In this document: positions 42,514 to 53,609 of the stretch, piece by piece
Layout: every line of letters begins with the position of its first letter
Position numbering within the stretch: position 1 is the first letter of the stretch
NCBI GenBank assembly: GCA_009809945.1
Contig: WTPW01000929.1
Location: 192,389-256,388 of the forward strand
DNA length: 64,000 bases
Reading direction: 5' to 3'
Origin: Gigaspora margarita
Taxonomy: Eukaryota; Glomeromycota; Glomeromycetes; Diversisporales; Gigasporaceae
The notes under the pieces: model-generated
What the model was told of the DNA's origin: nothing
What the model saw: the letters and a program-made list of their open reading frames with translations, nothing else
The model's database searches: none
Position numbers and translations under genes: made by a program

Positions 42514-43502
42514 CAGGGTTGGCACATTTGTCCATTGGTACCAATGGACCTCAGGTCCATTGACCAGACCCATTGGCTCCATTGGGGTAGTCATTATTTC
42601 AATGGACCAATGGACAAGTAGGTTAAATAATAATATAGTTTTTTGTTATATACTACTTATTGACTTAATATAAAATAATTACAAATTTTATCTAAATTTT
42701 TAAAGTCACAATTGAATTACTCTATGAACTATCTTAAGACAATCTATATCATGAACAAAGTACCATATATTGCTGAAAATAAGCTACCTCCAAAAATAAG
42801 CTACCTCACTCTTTTGGTCAAGAAACGTATTTGACCCGAAAATAAGCTACCCCACGATCGATGAAAGTTGCTACATAATAAAGTCCAAATTTTACTAAGT
42901 AAATTGATTAAAGTCGCTTAAGTAAACTTATTCAGAAGATTAAAATACATATACTCTAAAATTTACAATAAAATTGAAGAAGTTTTTATTAATTGGATTT
43001 TAATTTTTATGTTCAACGAAGAGATTAAAATTTTATTAGCAAAATATATTCGTTGAACGTAAAAATTAAAAGTCAAATAATGAAAAGTATTCCTATTCTG
43101 ATGAAACTTTCAAGATAGGTGCAGTTTAGTCTCCCAAATATTAACAGATTTACATAGTAGAATTTAGACTTTACTATGTAACAACTATTGGCGATTGACC
43201 AAAAATCGATTTTATCTGAAATAAGCTACCCCGGATTTTTTGTGTCAAAATCGTCCAAAAAAGGTAGCTTATTTTCGGACACATATGGTATGTTGTGCAT
43301 AAGTTGAACCAAAGTGTTAAATATACTTAAATCATTAAAGAGTTTCAAACTAAAAGTTAATTCTGAATACTAGTATATTAATACAAAAATAATTTTTGTC
43401 AAAATAAACCAATGGACCAATGGATCACTGGATTATGTTATTGGTCCATTTAGGTCCATTGGCAAATTTATTTTTAATGGACATAGTCCATTGCCAACCC
43501 TG
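42514..43502. mobile_element. 989-bp hAT element inside the transposase first exon
   Basis: Ends CAGGGTTGGCACATTTGTCC and inverted CAGGGTTGGCAATGGAC. GGTATAAGT repeats on both flanks (42505-42513, 43503-43511), i.e. the hAT 8-bp duplication plus one matching base. Removing it rejoins the transposase reading (HTYT/CHFTKH). Subterminal CCAATGGACC/GGTCCATTGG repeats are dense on both sides. Holds a nested element. Confidence 0.87.
42761..43290. mobile_element. TA-flanked MITE nested in the hAT element
   Basis: Begins TACCATATATTGCTGAAAAT and ends ATTTTCGGACACATATGGTA: inverted ends with AATAAGCTACC just inside. GAAAATAAGCTACC recurs four times near the left end. The ends resemble the 36.65/46.53-kb pair, so this is probably the same superfamily. 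Also contains an inverted copy of ATTCGTTGAACGTAAAAATT around 43010-43070. Confidence 0.72.
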
Positions 43503-44099
43503 GGTATAAGTATGTGATGAATTGCCATTCACTTGTTTTTTGTGATTGAATCCTGTCCAAACGTTTGATACAAGTGGCCACCATTCATCATCAAATTCTT
43601 TTATCGATAACTCAAATGGCCAATTAACATTAAAAAGAAGATCTTATTTTTGTTCAGGAGTTAATGCACTAGTGTTAGGTAAGTCTATTTCCATATTCAT
43701 GGTTGTAGAAAGAGAAGAAAATGGGTTGCTCGCGATTCTTTGTAGATTCATTTGCAAATTACTAGAAGTTTATAAGTTTATAACAAGAAAAAGGGGGAAC
43801 AAGAAAGCTATTTAGAGAACCTAATAGCAACTTTAAAACAAATTTGTGCTCTTAAAGCACAAAAAGATTTCTGCGAATAAAAAGTTCTGAAGCAAAAATA
43901 TTAAAAAAAAAGACTACCGTGAAATAGGTCAAAAAAAGAAAAAAAAGTAAAAAAAGAAACTTTTGTGAAGTAGATTTGAAAAAAAAACAAAAAACTTCGT
44001 TTATTCAGTATAACCAGGTTATGTTGAAGAGTTTTAAGTTCTTTTCAGTACAAAAAAAAATTATTGTATTCTATCCGTCAAAGCAAATATGCATGGCGT

Positions 44100-44160
44100 A
44101 CATGTGTATATACACATACGTACGTACGTACGAACGTACGTGCATACATGTTTCATTCGT
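44100..44160. repeat. (ACGT)n microsatellite
   Basis: CATACGTACGTACGTACGAA then CGTACGTGCATACATG; a self-complementary simple repeat. Similar CGTACGTACGTACG tracts occur at 7197, 19730 and 56760. Confidence 0.7.
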
Positions 44161-44488
44161 CTGATCTTAGCCAGCTTGCACGCATTCTGATTGGTCACGT
44201 GATTGGACATGGCTTTAGACAACACCTATTTTAGGATTGTTTTGATAGTGATCTGCATCAATAACGTAATCTAAAAAACTCAGGTTTCACCCTAAAAAAC
44301 TCAGGTTTCACCCTGTCGTATTATAATTGAAAAGTAGTTGTAGCATATAATTGTGCTTTAATGTCAATAGCAACTTGGTATGTACTTACCCTGCATATAT
44401 ATTATGATCATTAATCATGATTGTATGTCAATAAACAAATAATTATCATTAAATGAATTAGTTAGTAATTTATATAATAATTTTTGCC

Positions 44489-45830
44489 TTTTCAAAATAA
44501 CCTACTGTTCGACAATGATTACAAGAAATTTTACTATGCTAACTAAAAAATTTTATAACAAGACTTGTAGCGCATATCATAGACTAATTGAATCTCAAAT
44601 TTTATAAAAAAGTATTGAAAATTCGTGAAGATATTAACATTTTTGTAAATTCGGATGCATACTTTTTCGCAAGTTTTTGCCTAAACTTCAAATGCATCCT
44701 GAAGCACTTTCTCAAAATGAAACCTCAAAAACGTGACTAAGTAAGTTAATAGAATAGGTATTTGAAAGTCTTCAGTTAAAATTTCATCAAAAACAGATTA
44801 ATATTGACGANGTTATGATGATTTTTCAATTTGCTTCCAGATTCGGAATTTTCTAAAATTTACAATTTTGATGAAAACAGAAAAATTCCATCACAGGTTA
44901 GATTTTTACAAGTTCAAATGAAACAAGTTCTGCGCACTAAGTAAACTTTTAGAGCATATTATCGACTAATAGAATCTCAAATTTTATGAAAAAATGTTGA
45001 AAACTCGTAGAGATATTAACGTTTTTGTAAATTTAGATGTCATACGTTTTTGCAAACAATTTTGGTACATGATATACGTTTTTGGAAATAGAAAAACCTT
45101 TCATCAAAGATTTCTCTATGAGTTCTTGACCAAATTTGATGAAAATTTTGTTATTTTAATTCTACAAATATATAGAATTCAAATAAAAAAATTTTCATCG
45201 AATTTGGTCAAGAACTCATAGAGAAATCTTTGATGAAAGATTTTTTCTATTTCCAAAAACGTATATCATGTGCCAAAATTGTTTGCAAAAATGTATAACA
45301 TCCGAATTTACAAAAACGTTAATATNTNCATGAGTTTTNAANATTTTTTCATAANATTTGAGATTCTATTAGTCAATAATATGCTCTAAAAGTTTACTTA
45401 GTACACAGTAACTTGTAAAAATCTAGCCTGTGATGGAATTTTTCTCAAAATTGTAAATTTTAGAAAATCCTGAATCTGGAAGCAAATTGAAAAATCATCA
45501 TAACTTCGTCAATATTAATCTGTTTTTGATGAAATTTTAACTATAGACTTTAAATACCTATTCTATTAACTTACTTAGTCACGTTTTGGAGGTTTCATTT
45601 TGAGAAAGTGCTTCAGAATGCATTTGAAGTTTAGGTGAAAACTTGCGAAAAAGTATGCATCCGAATTTACAAAAACGTTAATATCTTCACGAGTTTTCAA
45701 TACTTTTTATAAAATTGAGATTCTATTAGTCTATGATATGCGCTACAAGTCTTGTTATAAATTTTTTTTTAGTTAGCATAGTAAAATTTCTTGTAAATCA
45801 TCGCCGAATAGTGGATTATTTTGAAAAAAA
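44489..45830. repeat. ~1.3-kb near-perfect palindrome
   Basis: The left arm (44489 to about 45164) and right arm (about 45173 to 45830) are reverse complements across ~660 bases with only scattered differences and small indels. Outermost bases: CCTTTTCAAAATAA and TTATTTTGAAAA. The loop is about 8 bases around 45168. The centre is the same TTATTTTAATTCTA/TAGAATTCAAATAA core as the hairpin array at 37-39 kb. N bases near 44811 and 45326-45354 suggest read conflict. Confidence 0.88.
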
Positions 45831-45879
45831 CAAAAAATACATTACAAAGAAGCTGCATTAAACTTGTTTATAGGAACTT

Positions 45880-46010
45880 TCATCAAAGATATCTCCATGA
45901 GTTCTTGACCAAATTTGATGAAAATTTTTTTATTTTAATTCTACGAATCCATAGAATTCAAATAAAAAAATTTTTATTAAATTTGATCAAGAACTCATAG
46001 AGATAATATT
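45880..46010. repeat. Smaller hairpin copy of the same core
   Basis: CATCAAAGATATCTCCATGA and GTTCTTGACCAAATTTGATG, then the AATTCTA/TAGAATT core, then the mirror. Homologous to the central ~130 bases of the adjacent large palindrome. Confidence 0.8.
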
Positions 46011-46534
46011 AATAAAATTTTCAAAAGTTAAAATATTTATGTACTATGGCATGAATAGCAAAAATTTATAATGCGAATAGCAATTCCCTATTTTTATATA
46101 CTGAACAATTTTTTTTAAAACACCTGAACCTAAGAGCACTATCTAAATGAAATAATCTAGTTTTTAGCAAATTACTATAAAAACTTAATAAAATAATTAA
46201 ATTTTTAGCAAATTTACTTGATTTTAGAGATAGCAAAAACCTTAAAATTTGTACAGATCAGTTATGATCTATATGAGAGATATCCAGGGTCCTTTATAAA
46301 AAACAAAAGATCTAATCTGATTTTGTAATACAGAGCTTGTAGATTAATTTCGAATATAATCAAACTATTTTGAATATTAGTCCAAGTAGATTGCATGAAA
46401 ATTTTAAGCTTTGATTTATAATATTAAATTATGAAATCACAGCTAATTTCGGTTAGAGGTGCTTATTTTCAGAGATTTACAATTATTATAGAGGTGCTTA
46501 TTTTCAGGGTGTGCTTATTTTTAGCGATTTATGG

Positions 46535-47640
46535 TACTTGTTCTTCAGATTTTGAGTTTCTTGTTTGTTTGTTTATCCTATTCAGCTAACAAGCCTTACC
46601 TGATAGACAAACACTTAGCCTCAAATAGGGTGGCATTTACTTCTTTTAGTCACAAGTTTACTGTGCCTGATTATGTAGATCTACCTTTTGCCTGTGACTA
46701 TATGGGCAAATTGAACGCATTTTACTAATGTGACGATCTGTAATGATCTGTGATTATCTATTAATTTAGCCAATTAAATTGCTAGTTTTTACATTTTTAT
46801 TAATATTTTATTTCCTATTTTGGAAATTTTATCACGGTTGCACCCTATCTAAAAGGAAAAAAAACAACAAAAAACAGGTTTTTTTTAGTTTGTCACAATT
46901 TACTTCCAATTAAACCATCTAAAACTAAATTTTTTTTATTATGTCACGATTTTGTCACATAAAAATGATTAACATATGCGTCAAATTGGCCCATATGACA
47001 ATATTTACTGAAACAAATATAATATAGCAAAAATCCTTTAAAACTTTAAAATGCATAAATTTTTTAGGTGTATTGTTTCAGAAAAAGCAAGTTATAAGGA
47101 TTGTAAATTATATAATATAGTCAAATTAAAAATATAGACATATTGGATATCAATATTAGTAATTTTTGGTTTTTATAACTGGGTGGGTTGGCTTTACAAA
47201 CTTCAAATCATAAATTGTAAACTTTTTTTAAAAAAATTTTTTATTTAAAAATAAAAAAAGTTAATTGATATTTCAATGCTAAATTCATAAAGTCAAATTA
47301 ATTACTGTAAACTGCCACATAACTTGAGCCTTAATACATGTGGGAAATTTTTAGCTAATAATTATCAATTACTAACTAGAGGAATATATATTAATAATAA
47401 TTCCCCTGCTGATTTCTATTATGATTATAATCAATACATAACTGATGCAATAGTAATCAATATATAACCAATGATGATATCAATCAATACATATTAATAA
47501 TAATTACAAAAAAGCCAATTTTTATTTATTATCATTATTAAAAATTTTTTATTTATTAAAAAATCTTAATTACAAAATAACTTTTGTTCATATTTACAAA
47601 TTTTCTATTTTATAATAAACTCAACCATTGTTTACTATTA
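46535..47640. other. AT-rich DNA, no convincing gene
   Basis: A 65-codon frame at 46531-46728 begins inside the outer TIR and has no known motif; I do not call it a gene. Nothing else is seen. Confidence 0.4.
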
Positions 47641-48640
47641 TTACTTCATGACTTTATACCTGACACCTTTTGTTTTTCATTGACCCAATGTGAAATTCCA
47701 AGTATAAAAAAAAAATAGTGATAAGAAAGAAAAAAACAAAAAGAGATAACACTAAAGGCTAGTACTTATATATATTCCAGTTTTAGTTCCTGGATCTCAA
47801 TTTCTCAATGCCCATTCACTTTTCTGGAGACCTACAAAAAAAGAAAATTAGTAACAAGAAATAAAACTAAAGACAAAGAAAAAACAAGAAGAGATGAAAC
47901 TAGAAACTGGTACTTAACTAAATCCTAGTCTAGTTCTCAGATTCCAATTCCCTAATGCTATTTTACATTTACCAAAAAACATACAAAAAGAAGAAAAAAT
48001 AAGTAAAAAAGAATGAAAAAAGATAAAAAAAATAAAACTAGAGACTAGTACTTATCTAAATCCCAGTCTAGTTTTCAGTTCCTAATTTTTTAATGCCATT
48101 TTATATATACTGAAGACTTACAAAAAAAGAAAATAATAAATAAGAAAAAATGAAAAAAAGATAAGAAAGAACGAACTAAAGATTGGTACTTATCTAAGTC
48201 CTAGTCTAGTTTCTAGATCCCAATTCCTAATGCCACTTTACATTCACAGAGATCTACAAAAGTAGAAAAATTAGTAAGAAGAAATGAAAAAAGGCAAAAA
48301 AAAATGAATCTAGAGACTGGTACTTATCTAAATTCCAGTCTAATTCTCAGATCTCAATTCTTCAACACTATTCATATTTGCTAGGGACCTACAAAAGAAA
48401 AAAATAAGTAAGAAACAAAAAAAAGAACAAATGAAACTAAAGACTAGTACTTATCTAAGTCCAGTCTAGTTTCCAGATCCCAATTTTTCTATACTATTTC
48501 ACATTCACCAAAGACCTACAAAAGAAGAAAATTAGTAATAAGAAATGAAAAAAGTCAAAAAGAACAAATCTAGAAACTTGTACTTATCTAAATCCCAGTC
48601 TAGTTCTGGATCTCCATTCCTCAATGCCATTTTATATTTG
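47640..48640 (+). repeat. Seven-copy 135-145-bp tandem repeat
   Basis: The landmark GGTACTTATCTAAATCCCAG then TCTAGTTCTCAGATCCCAAT recurs at about 47765, 47910, 48049, 48184, 48319, 48446 and 48580. Between landmarks lies an A/G-rich half (ACCTACAAAAGAAGAAAATT, AAGAAATGAAAAAAG). Copies are perhaps 80-90% alike with small indels. Contains no frame. Confidence 0.88.
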
Positions 48641-48897
48641 CTTTGCTAATGCTTTAAATTTAAGAAAGTATATGATTCTGTTTTTAAAGACATAGAAAAT
48701 TAGTGCTAAGCTTTTACAAAGCTAGTTACTAACCTTTAGTCATTCTGAGTTTTAGAAAAAAATCATATTCAATTAGCTAGAATTTTTATTATTAAAATTT
48801 TTGAAGGTTGTGATGCATTATATATAAAATCTATCTAAATCTATCTTGTAACAATTTTGGAGGTCGATTATCTACTTGTATAATGTTGAGTTGTTCC

Positions 48898-49130
48898 CAG
48901 TGTTTGAAATTCAATTTTTAAATTAGTTGCAGGCTGCAACCAAATAAAAAAAATATTTGTGGATTATAAAAATTTATAAAAATTTAGTTGCACATATAAG
49001 CATTTAATAGAAATTTATTAGTAAATTTTGCAAATTTATATGCAGTATTTGCATATGCATTTCAGATTTTGGTTGCAGAATTTTAAATTTGTTGCAGTCT
49101 GCAGACTCCGCAACCCAATTTCAGATACTA
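48898..49130. mobile_element. 233-bp hAT MITE
   Basis: Ends CAGTGTTTGAAATT and inverted TAGTATCTGAAATT, flanked by GTTGTTCC (48890-48897) / GTTGTCCC (49131-49138), an 8-bp duplication with one transition. GTTGCAGNCTGCA motifs near both ends are likely subterminal repeats. Confidence 0.78.
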
Positions 49131-49138
49131 GTTGTCCC

Positions 49139-50159
49139 TCCAGTTATTTACTAACTCCTAGGTTGTACTGGGCTACTATAAAGCACACTTGGCTAGTAGC
49201 CTACTGAATCTGTATATATGTATTGTAGCTTGATCTTACAGGTCAAATGCAATTAGGTGGTAACAGCTTAGTTTTATGAGTTGAATGCTACTAAGATAAT
49301 GAAAGCAGTTATAAAAATTTCTTTAACAATAACTTGTCTAACTTTTGAACCTTTTTAGCATAGCTGTTGAGCATGTGATGGCAAGGCACAAACCCATAAG
49401 TTGTATAGTTGTATTGTTATTCCTTTAATCTACACCAGTTATTTAATAGTAAGTAAATGACAAAATTTATTATTAACAAGTGATCATTGCATTATTACTA
49501 TAGCCACAATGCCAAAAACAAATATACTTGAACTGCTACTGCATTTATCAAGCAACAAAAACAAAAGATTTTTGAGCCACCACTGTGTCTGCAGTGCCAA
49601 AAACAATAAGGTCCTTGCACTACTACTGCAGCACTTACTTATAACTACTTAATGATTTAATATCATTATCCTTTAATCAAATGTTCATTAAATCTCACCT
49701 AATATAGTAACTTACACATTTAACAATCATATTCAATCACAATATTAGTCAATTGAAATATCACACAGATCAGATGAATAAATTTTTACTATAAAATTTG
49801 AGTGATTGACACTCATATGAAATTTTTGATTTTTATAGTATATTGCAACAGTAAGCCATTTTAATCATTACTTTCAGGGTTTTATAAAAAAAAACTGCAT
49901 TCTGGACAACATGAACAATTTAGATGCACAAATACTTTATTATCCTTATATTTAAATTAAGAAAAATAATAAACTCAAAAAGAATCTTGTTTTCGAAGAT
50001 GTCTTTTGTTTTATAATCTATAGTGAGTCAAACTCACTACAGCACTATGATAAGCTAAGTTATCAGTAAACTTCTGCACTGTGATTTTAAAACCACTTAA
50101 CAATATAAACTTACAAAACTGTTAGCAGTCTATTTTTAGTTTGAGTAAGAAGAAAAAGT
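49139..50159. other. No gene recognised
   Basis: Two loosely similar stretches with AATGCCAAAAACAA and CTGCTACTGCA/CTACTACTGCA near 49510-49630 hint at an old duplication. Otherwise AT-rich DNA. Confidence 0.4.
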
Positions 50160-50400
50160 ATTGAAGAACACATTTTGCAAAAATACCAAATTGACTTCTC
50201 TGGATCTTGGTTAGAACAAAACTTGGGAATAAAAGAAGAAGTACACCATATTTGATTCTCTGGGCTTAGTTGGAATAAGAAACTTGAAAGAAAGACCACC
50301 ATGTTGATTTCACTAGATCTTGGAATAATAAACTTGGATCAGAGAGTAAAAAAAACATCATGCTGACTTTTCTGATTCTTGGAATCATAAATTTAGATCA
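50160..50400 (+). pseudogene. Degenerate LRR remnant, plus strand
   Basis: The translation shows TFCKNTKLTSLDLG followed by TAG, then KTTMLISLDLG with a frameshift before NKLGSE-like text, i.e. two to three decayed units of the same 28-residue LRR family as at 55.2-56.6 kb but in the opposite orientation. Non-functional. Confidence 0.6.
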
Positions 50401-50737
50401 TACTATGTTAACAGATAATTTATTATTTTTATTCTCATTTTATTCTGTTTATGTCAATTTATGAACGATTTGAAAATTTTTTTTTTTTTAATTAGTTATT
50501 TAACAATTAAATTATTCTTGTATCAGTATAGTAGTGTAAAGATCAGATAGTAATGTAATTTGAACATTGATTAATAAAATTTATAAAATTTATCAATAAT
50601 TATAAAATGCTATGATATAAATTTTACATCATAATTACCAATTATAGTGAGTATAAATAGCACTAGTTAACTTTGCTAACTACAAAGAATTCCATCTATT
50701 AACTGTACTAAGTGATTTTTCTACTAAATAAAAAAAC

Positions 50738-52226
50738 TAGTGCTTCGATCCGCAATCCGCAAATAAGGATCAATCTGACAATTTGGATTAAATACGGATA
50801 TCCTTATCCGTAAATTTTTAAACGGATAGATCCGTAATATATCTCGGATTGAGGATAAGGATTATTCGAATTATAATCCTAGATATATATGTGCTGTGCT
50901 TAAATTAGGTTGCACTTTTTTAAAAAAATTTATAACAGATAATCGCTTACTACGATAATAGTTACGTACCAACATAGCGTCATCTCGTTATACCGTTATA
51001 CCAAAATATTATTAAGGTAACGATTTTCCGTCAGAATCACAAGAATTGGATTCGCAGCCATGAATACGAATTCGCAGAGTTGTGGTATAAAAATTTAGAA
51101 ACTATACCTTCTTCTCTACAAGGCATCAAAATAATTCGGTAAACAGCGAGGAAATTTGGAAGTTAGATGAGAGCTACTTTTTGAGTATTTTAAAACTTTC
51201 TATTTAGCTTGTAATCTATTTAAACTATGCGATTTAAACTTTTTTTTTTAGTTTCGCCAAGACGTTTGTAGCTTATAACAATAAGTAAATGGTATGTTTA
51301 TTCTTTTCTATGTTTTTACTATTTTTATTTTTAAACTGACTTTTATTTTATTTTATTTTATTTATTTATTTATTTTTGATCTTTACTAATGCTAATGTAC
51401 TGTACTTCTCTTTGTTTAGGTTCAGTAATAATCGTACGAAGTTTTAATAACATTTCCATGATAGATAGCTTTGATAATTAGTAGTTATTTGTATTTAATG
51501 TCACGAATGATGTTTAAATTGGATGCTGAAATTCGTATATATGCATATTATGTGCGATTTTTAAATTTCTTGTTGGCTTTTTTTTTTTAAGGGTAAATTA
51601 GGATTTAGGCTAGCAACGTTAGCAAAAGAGTATAGGTTGATCTTGTAGGGTTTATATTTTTAAATCGAGACCCTCAAATCTCAGCATCATCTGCGACATC
51701 AAATGAAAATGTACGAAAAGGTGAAAAGGAAGTGTTTATTGACAGAATAGATAAAATTTATTGATCTCGCAATAATAAAATTGGTATTTCTTCTTTATAG
51801 GAGATAATAAAGGTATTAAGGGTATTTCTTATGTACATAATGATGTGTCTTAATATTTAAGTAAAACTTTAAAGACCAATATTAATACTATGTACCCGTC
51901 GTTATTCTACTATCATCTCACAATTTGATTGGCCGATCGGTCAATAAAATCGCGAAATGATCACCAAACACAATGAAAGTTCGCTGCTAATCAAGTTAAT
52001 TACATTTAACGTTAAATAAAAAGTATTTTATTAACCCATAACGGTTTATTTGTGAGGTGAATCAATAAAATTTCTTCAAGGTAATACCTTGAAGAAATTT
52101 TATTACTGATCTGAATTTAGATCCGAATTAATCCGGATTTACCTGGATTCGAATTACTAACCGGATGCATTAAAGGGCGTACAGATTTTATCCGAATTGC
52201 TCTGAAAATTTAGGATCGAAGCTCTA
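50738..52226. mobile_element. 1.49-kb hAT element with AAAAAAAC target duplication
   Basis: Ends TAGTGCTTCGATCC and inverted TAGAGCTTCGATCC; AAAAAAAC lies at 50730-50737 and 52227-52234. ATCCG/CGGAT motifs crowd both ends (more than fifteen). The core, 50.9-52.0 kb, has no recognised transposase motif, so it is called non-autonomous. Confidence 0.85.
52064..52104. repeat. Perfect 20-bp hairpin with 1-base loop
   Basis: AATAAAATTTCTTCAAGGTA (52064-52083), A, then its exact reverse complement (52085-52104). Lies near the right end of the hAT element. Confidence 0.85.
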
Positions 52227-52388
52227 AAAAAAACAAACAAAAAATAGAATTTTTACTTTTTTTCTTGAAAATAGTATTACCACATATACTGTATTTTTAT
52301 TATTCACAGTCATGTACACCCCTTCATAAAATTAATCTTGTAATTATTCTAGATGATACAATAATACTGTATCAAGTAATCATATAGA

Positions 52389-52606
52389 TAAGAAAAAAGA
52401 CAAATTTGACAAAAAAAATAATGGACACAAAAAATTAATTATTTCATGAACTATTGATCAGAATTGTATAATTTTGGTACCATTCGATTCATCTTATTAA
52501 GATGAATCTAATGGTACCAAAACTATATAATTCTGATCAATAGTTCATGAGATAATTAATTTTTTGTGTCTGTTATTTTTTTTGTCAAATTTGTTCCTTT
52601 TCTTAG
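52389..52606. repeat. 218-bp foldback element
   Basis: Almost the whole unit is one palindrome: arms of about 105 bases (AGAAAAAAGACAAATTTGAC outermost; CATTCGATTCATCTTA at the centre) with few mismatches and almost no loop. Confidence 0.85.
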
Positions 52607-52757
52607 CACCAGGCCCATATTATGAATTCTTGTAAAGCATCGCTGGTGCAATAAATTATAATACGGCAAAAGTATAAATAATAGAAGAATATAATTTTGC
52701 CGTGAATATATAGGTTGCTATATATTAAAAAAAAACCTTATTAGCAAAATTGCAATC

Positions 52758-53546
52758 TAAGGTAGTCTGCCCTATTTCCACAAACTACCCTATTTCCACA
52801 AACAGTAAAGAACAGTAAATATCTTTTAATTCACTAGCTTTATTTGGGGTAATTTTACTATTAAAATAATTACCTTAGTTAAACATTTTAAACAAGCCCA
52901 TAACTGCTAACATTTGTTTACAGAATTTTAAGATTATCTAAAGGTTTGTTTCCAATTTAGTTATTTTAGTACATAACCTAATTTATAGAATTGCTAATAA
53001 CTTTTGATCTACTCATCCGTTTTGAGTGATTTAACTACCAAAATGTTCGTCTCAATGAGACGATTTTGACAAGCTCAAAATCATTAAAATCCAATCACAG
53101 GATCCTGAGATCGTTCAACTTTTGTGTGATTTTAATAGTGATTTTAATAGTGTTTTATAGCTTTAAAATAATAAAAATATTATTATAAAAAAGTTGAACG
53201 ATCTTGGGATCCTGTGATTGGATTTTGATGATTTTAGGCTCATTGGAATCGTCTTATTGAGATGAATATTTTGGTAGTTAAATCATTCAAAATGGGTCAA
53301 TGGATCAAGATCTGTTTTACTATTTGTGGAAATAGGTAGCACCTTTAAATTTTTATAAAATTTATAGGATATTTTTTTTATTAGCTAAAAAAAAATTATA
53401 CATATATAGTTGGTTTAATTTTTATATATTTAAATAATAAATTAGTTATAGACTATATATACATAATTTTATAAAAAGATATTTATTTTTTAAAAAATTT
53501 TGTATGTAACAAAAAAAAGTTTGTGGAAATAGGGCAGTCTACCTTA
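52758..53546. mobile_element. TIR element with a nested foldback
   Basis: Ends TAAGGTAGTCTGCCCTATTT and inverted TAAGGTAGACTGCCCTATTT, continuing CCACAAAC on both sides. The CCTATTTCCACAAAC module is doubled at the left. Interior is AT-rich; the 53002-53311 foldback is inserted in it. Confidence 0.8.
53002..53311. mobile_element. 310-bp foldback MITE, copy 1
   Basis: Arms of ~130 bases run from CTTTTGATCTACTCATCC to the mirrored GGGTCAATGGATCAAGA. Inner arms share AATCCAATCACAGGATCCTG and GATCGTTCAACTTTT with their complements. Same family as 58890-59415. Confidence 0.8.
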
Positions 53547-53609
53547 TATACTACAAAATGGGGTTTCTCAATTTACTCTATATTTTTATAATATACCCTT
53601 CTTTTAAAG

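Larger units (their letters stand above)
39430..43700 (-). pseudogene. MULE transposase, one intron, many nonsense mutations
   Basis: ATG at 43700 (MNMEIDLPNTSALTPEQK). The first exon is split by a hAT element (42514-43502) and continues through NYRPP-like text to the catalytic region: first Asp in LIDSTHQTNRYDY (near 41930), second in ILQDQSS (near 41750), and the Glu in TTNSLESYHYELK (near 41410). Exon one ends in GLIG at 41356. A long intron (donor GTGTGT, acceptor TTTGTTAG) runs to 40004, and exon two (from 40003) gives TCNKIMALDQKK, then FEFRTKKISIAG and the SWIM zinc finger CSCLFYHRYLLPCHHMFH (near 39760), then CGFEVYIHREIV to LKSLLGPILR. At least seven stops (mostly TAG/TGA where related proteins have Trp or Gln) and several frameshifts make it dead. 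Confidence 0.85.
36818..44328 (-). mobile_element. Mutator-like element (MULE), 7.5 kb
   Basis: Terminal inverted repeats 36818-36951 and 44192-44328 share AATTATAATAC, CAGGGTGAAACCTGAGTT, TTATTGATG, CCTAAAATAGG-like and TTGTCTAAAGCCATGTCCAA followed by TCACGTGACCA. Each end has its own short internal duplication (GGTTAGTTACTATTTTAGG twice on the left; AGGGTGAAACCTGAG twice on the right). Inside, on the minus strand, is a MULE transposase pseudogene starting 0.5 kb from the right end. Target duplication of 8-9 bp not convincingly found. Confidence 0.82.
36650..46534. mobile_element. Outer TIR pair (9.9 kb apart) enclosing the MULE
   Basis: The left end CCGTAAATCGCTGAAAATAA and the inverted right end CCATAAATCGCTAAAAATAA (then GCACAC on both) differ at 2 of 26 positions and are flanked by TA (36648-36649; 46535-46536). 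Just inside each end a GTGCTTATTTT copy lies in the opposite sense. Best explained as one Tc1/pogo-type element, expanded by the MULE insertion, which also contains the 1.3-kb palindrome on its right side. Two independent short relics are the alternative. Confidence 0.65.

Noticed and set aside
46531..46728. A 65-codon frame starting in the outer right TIR
   Set aside because: Starts inside transposon sequence and shows no domain; no splice sites support extension.
47640..48640. CRISPR array
   Set aside because: Repeats are contiguous 135-145-bp units without short unique spacers, and the genome is eukaryotic.
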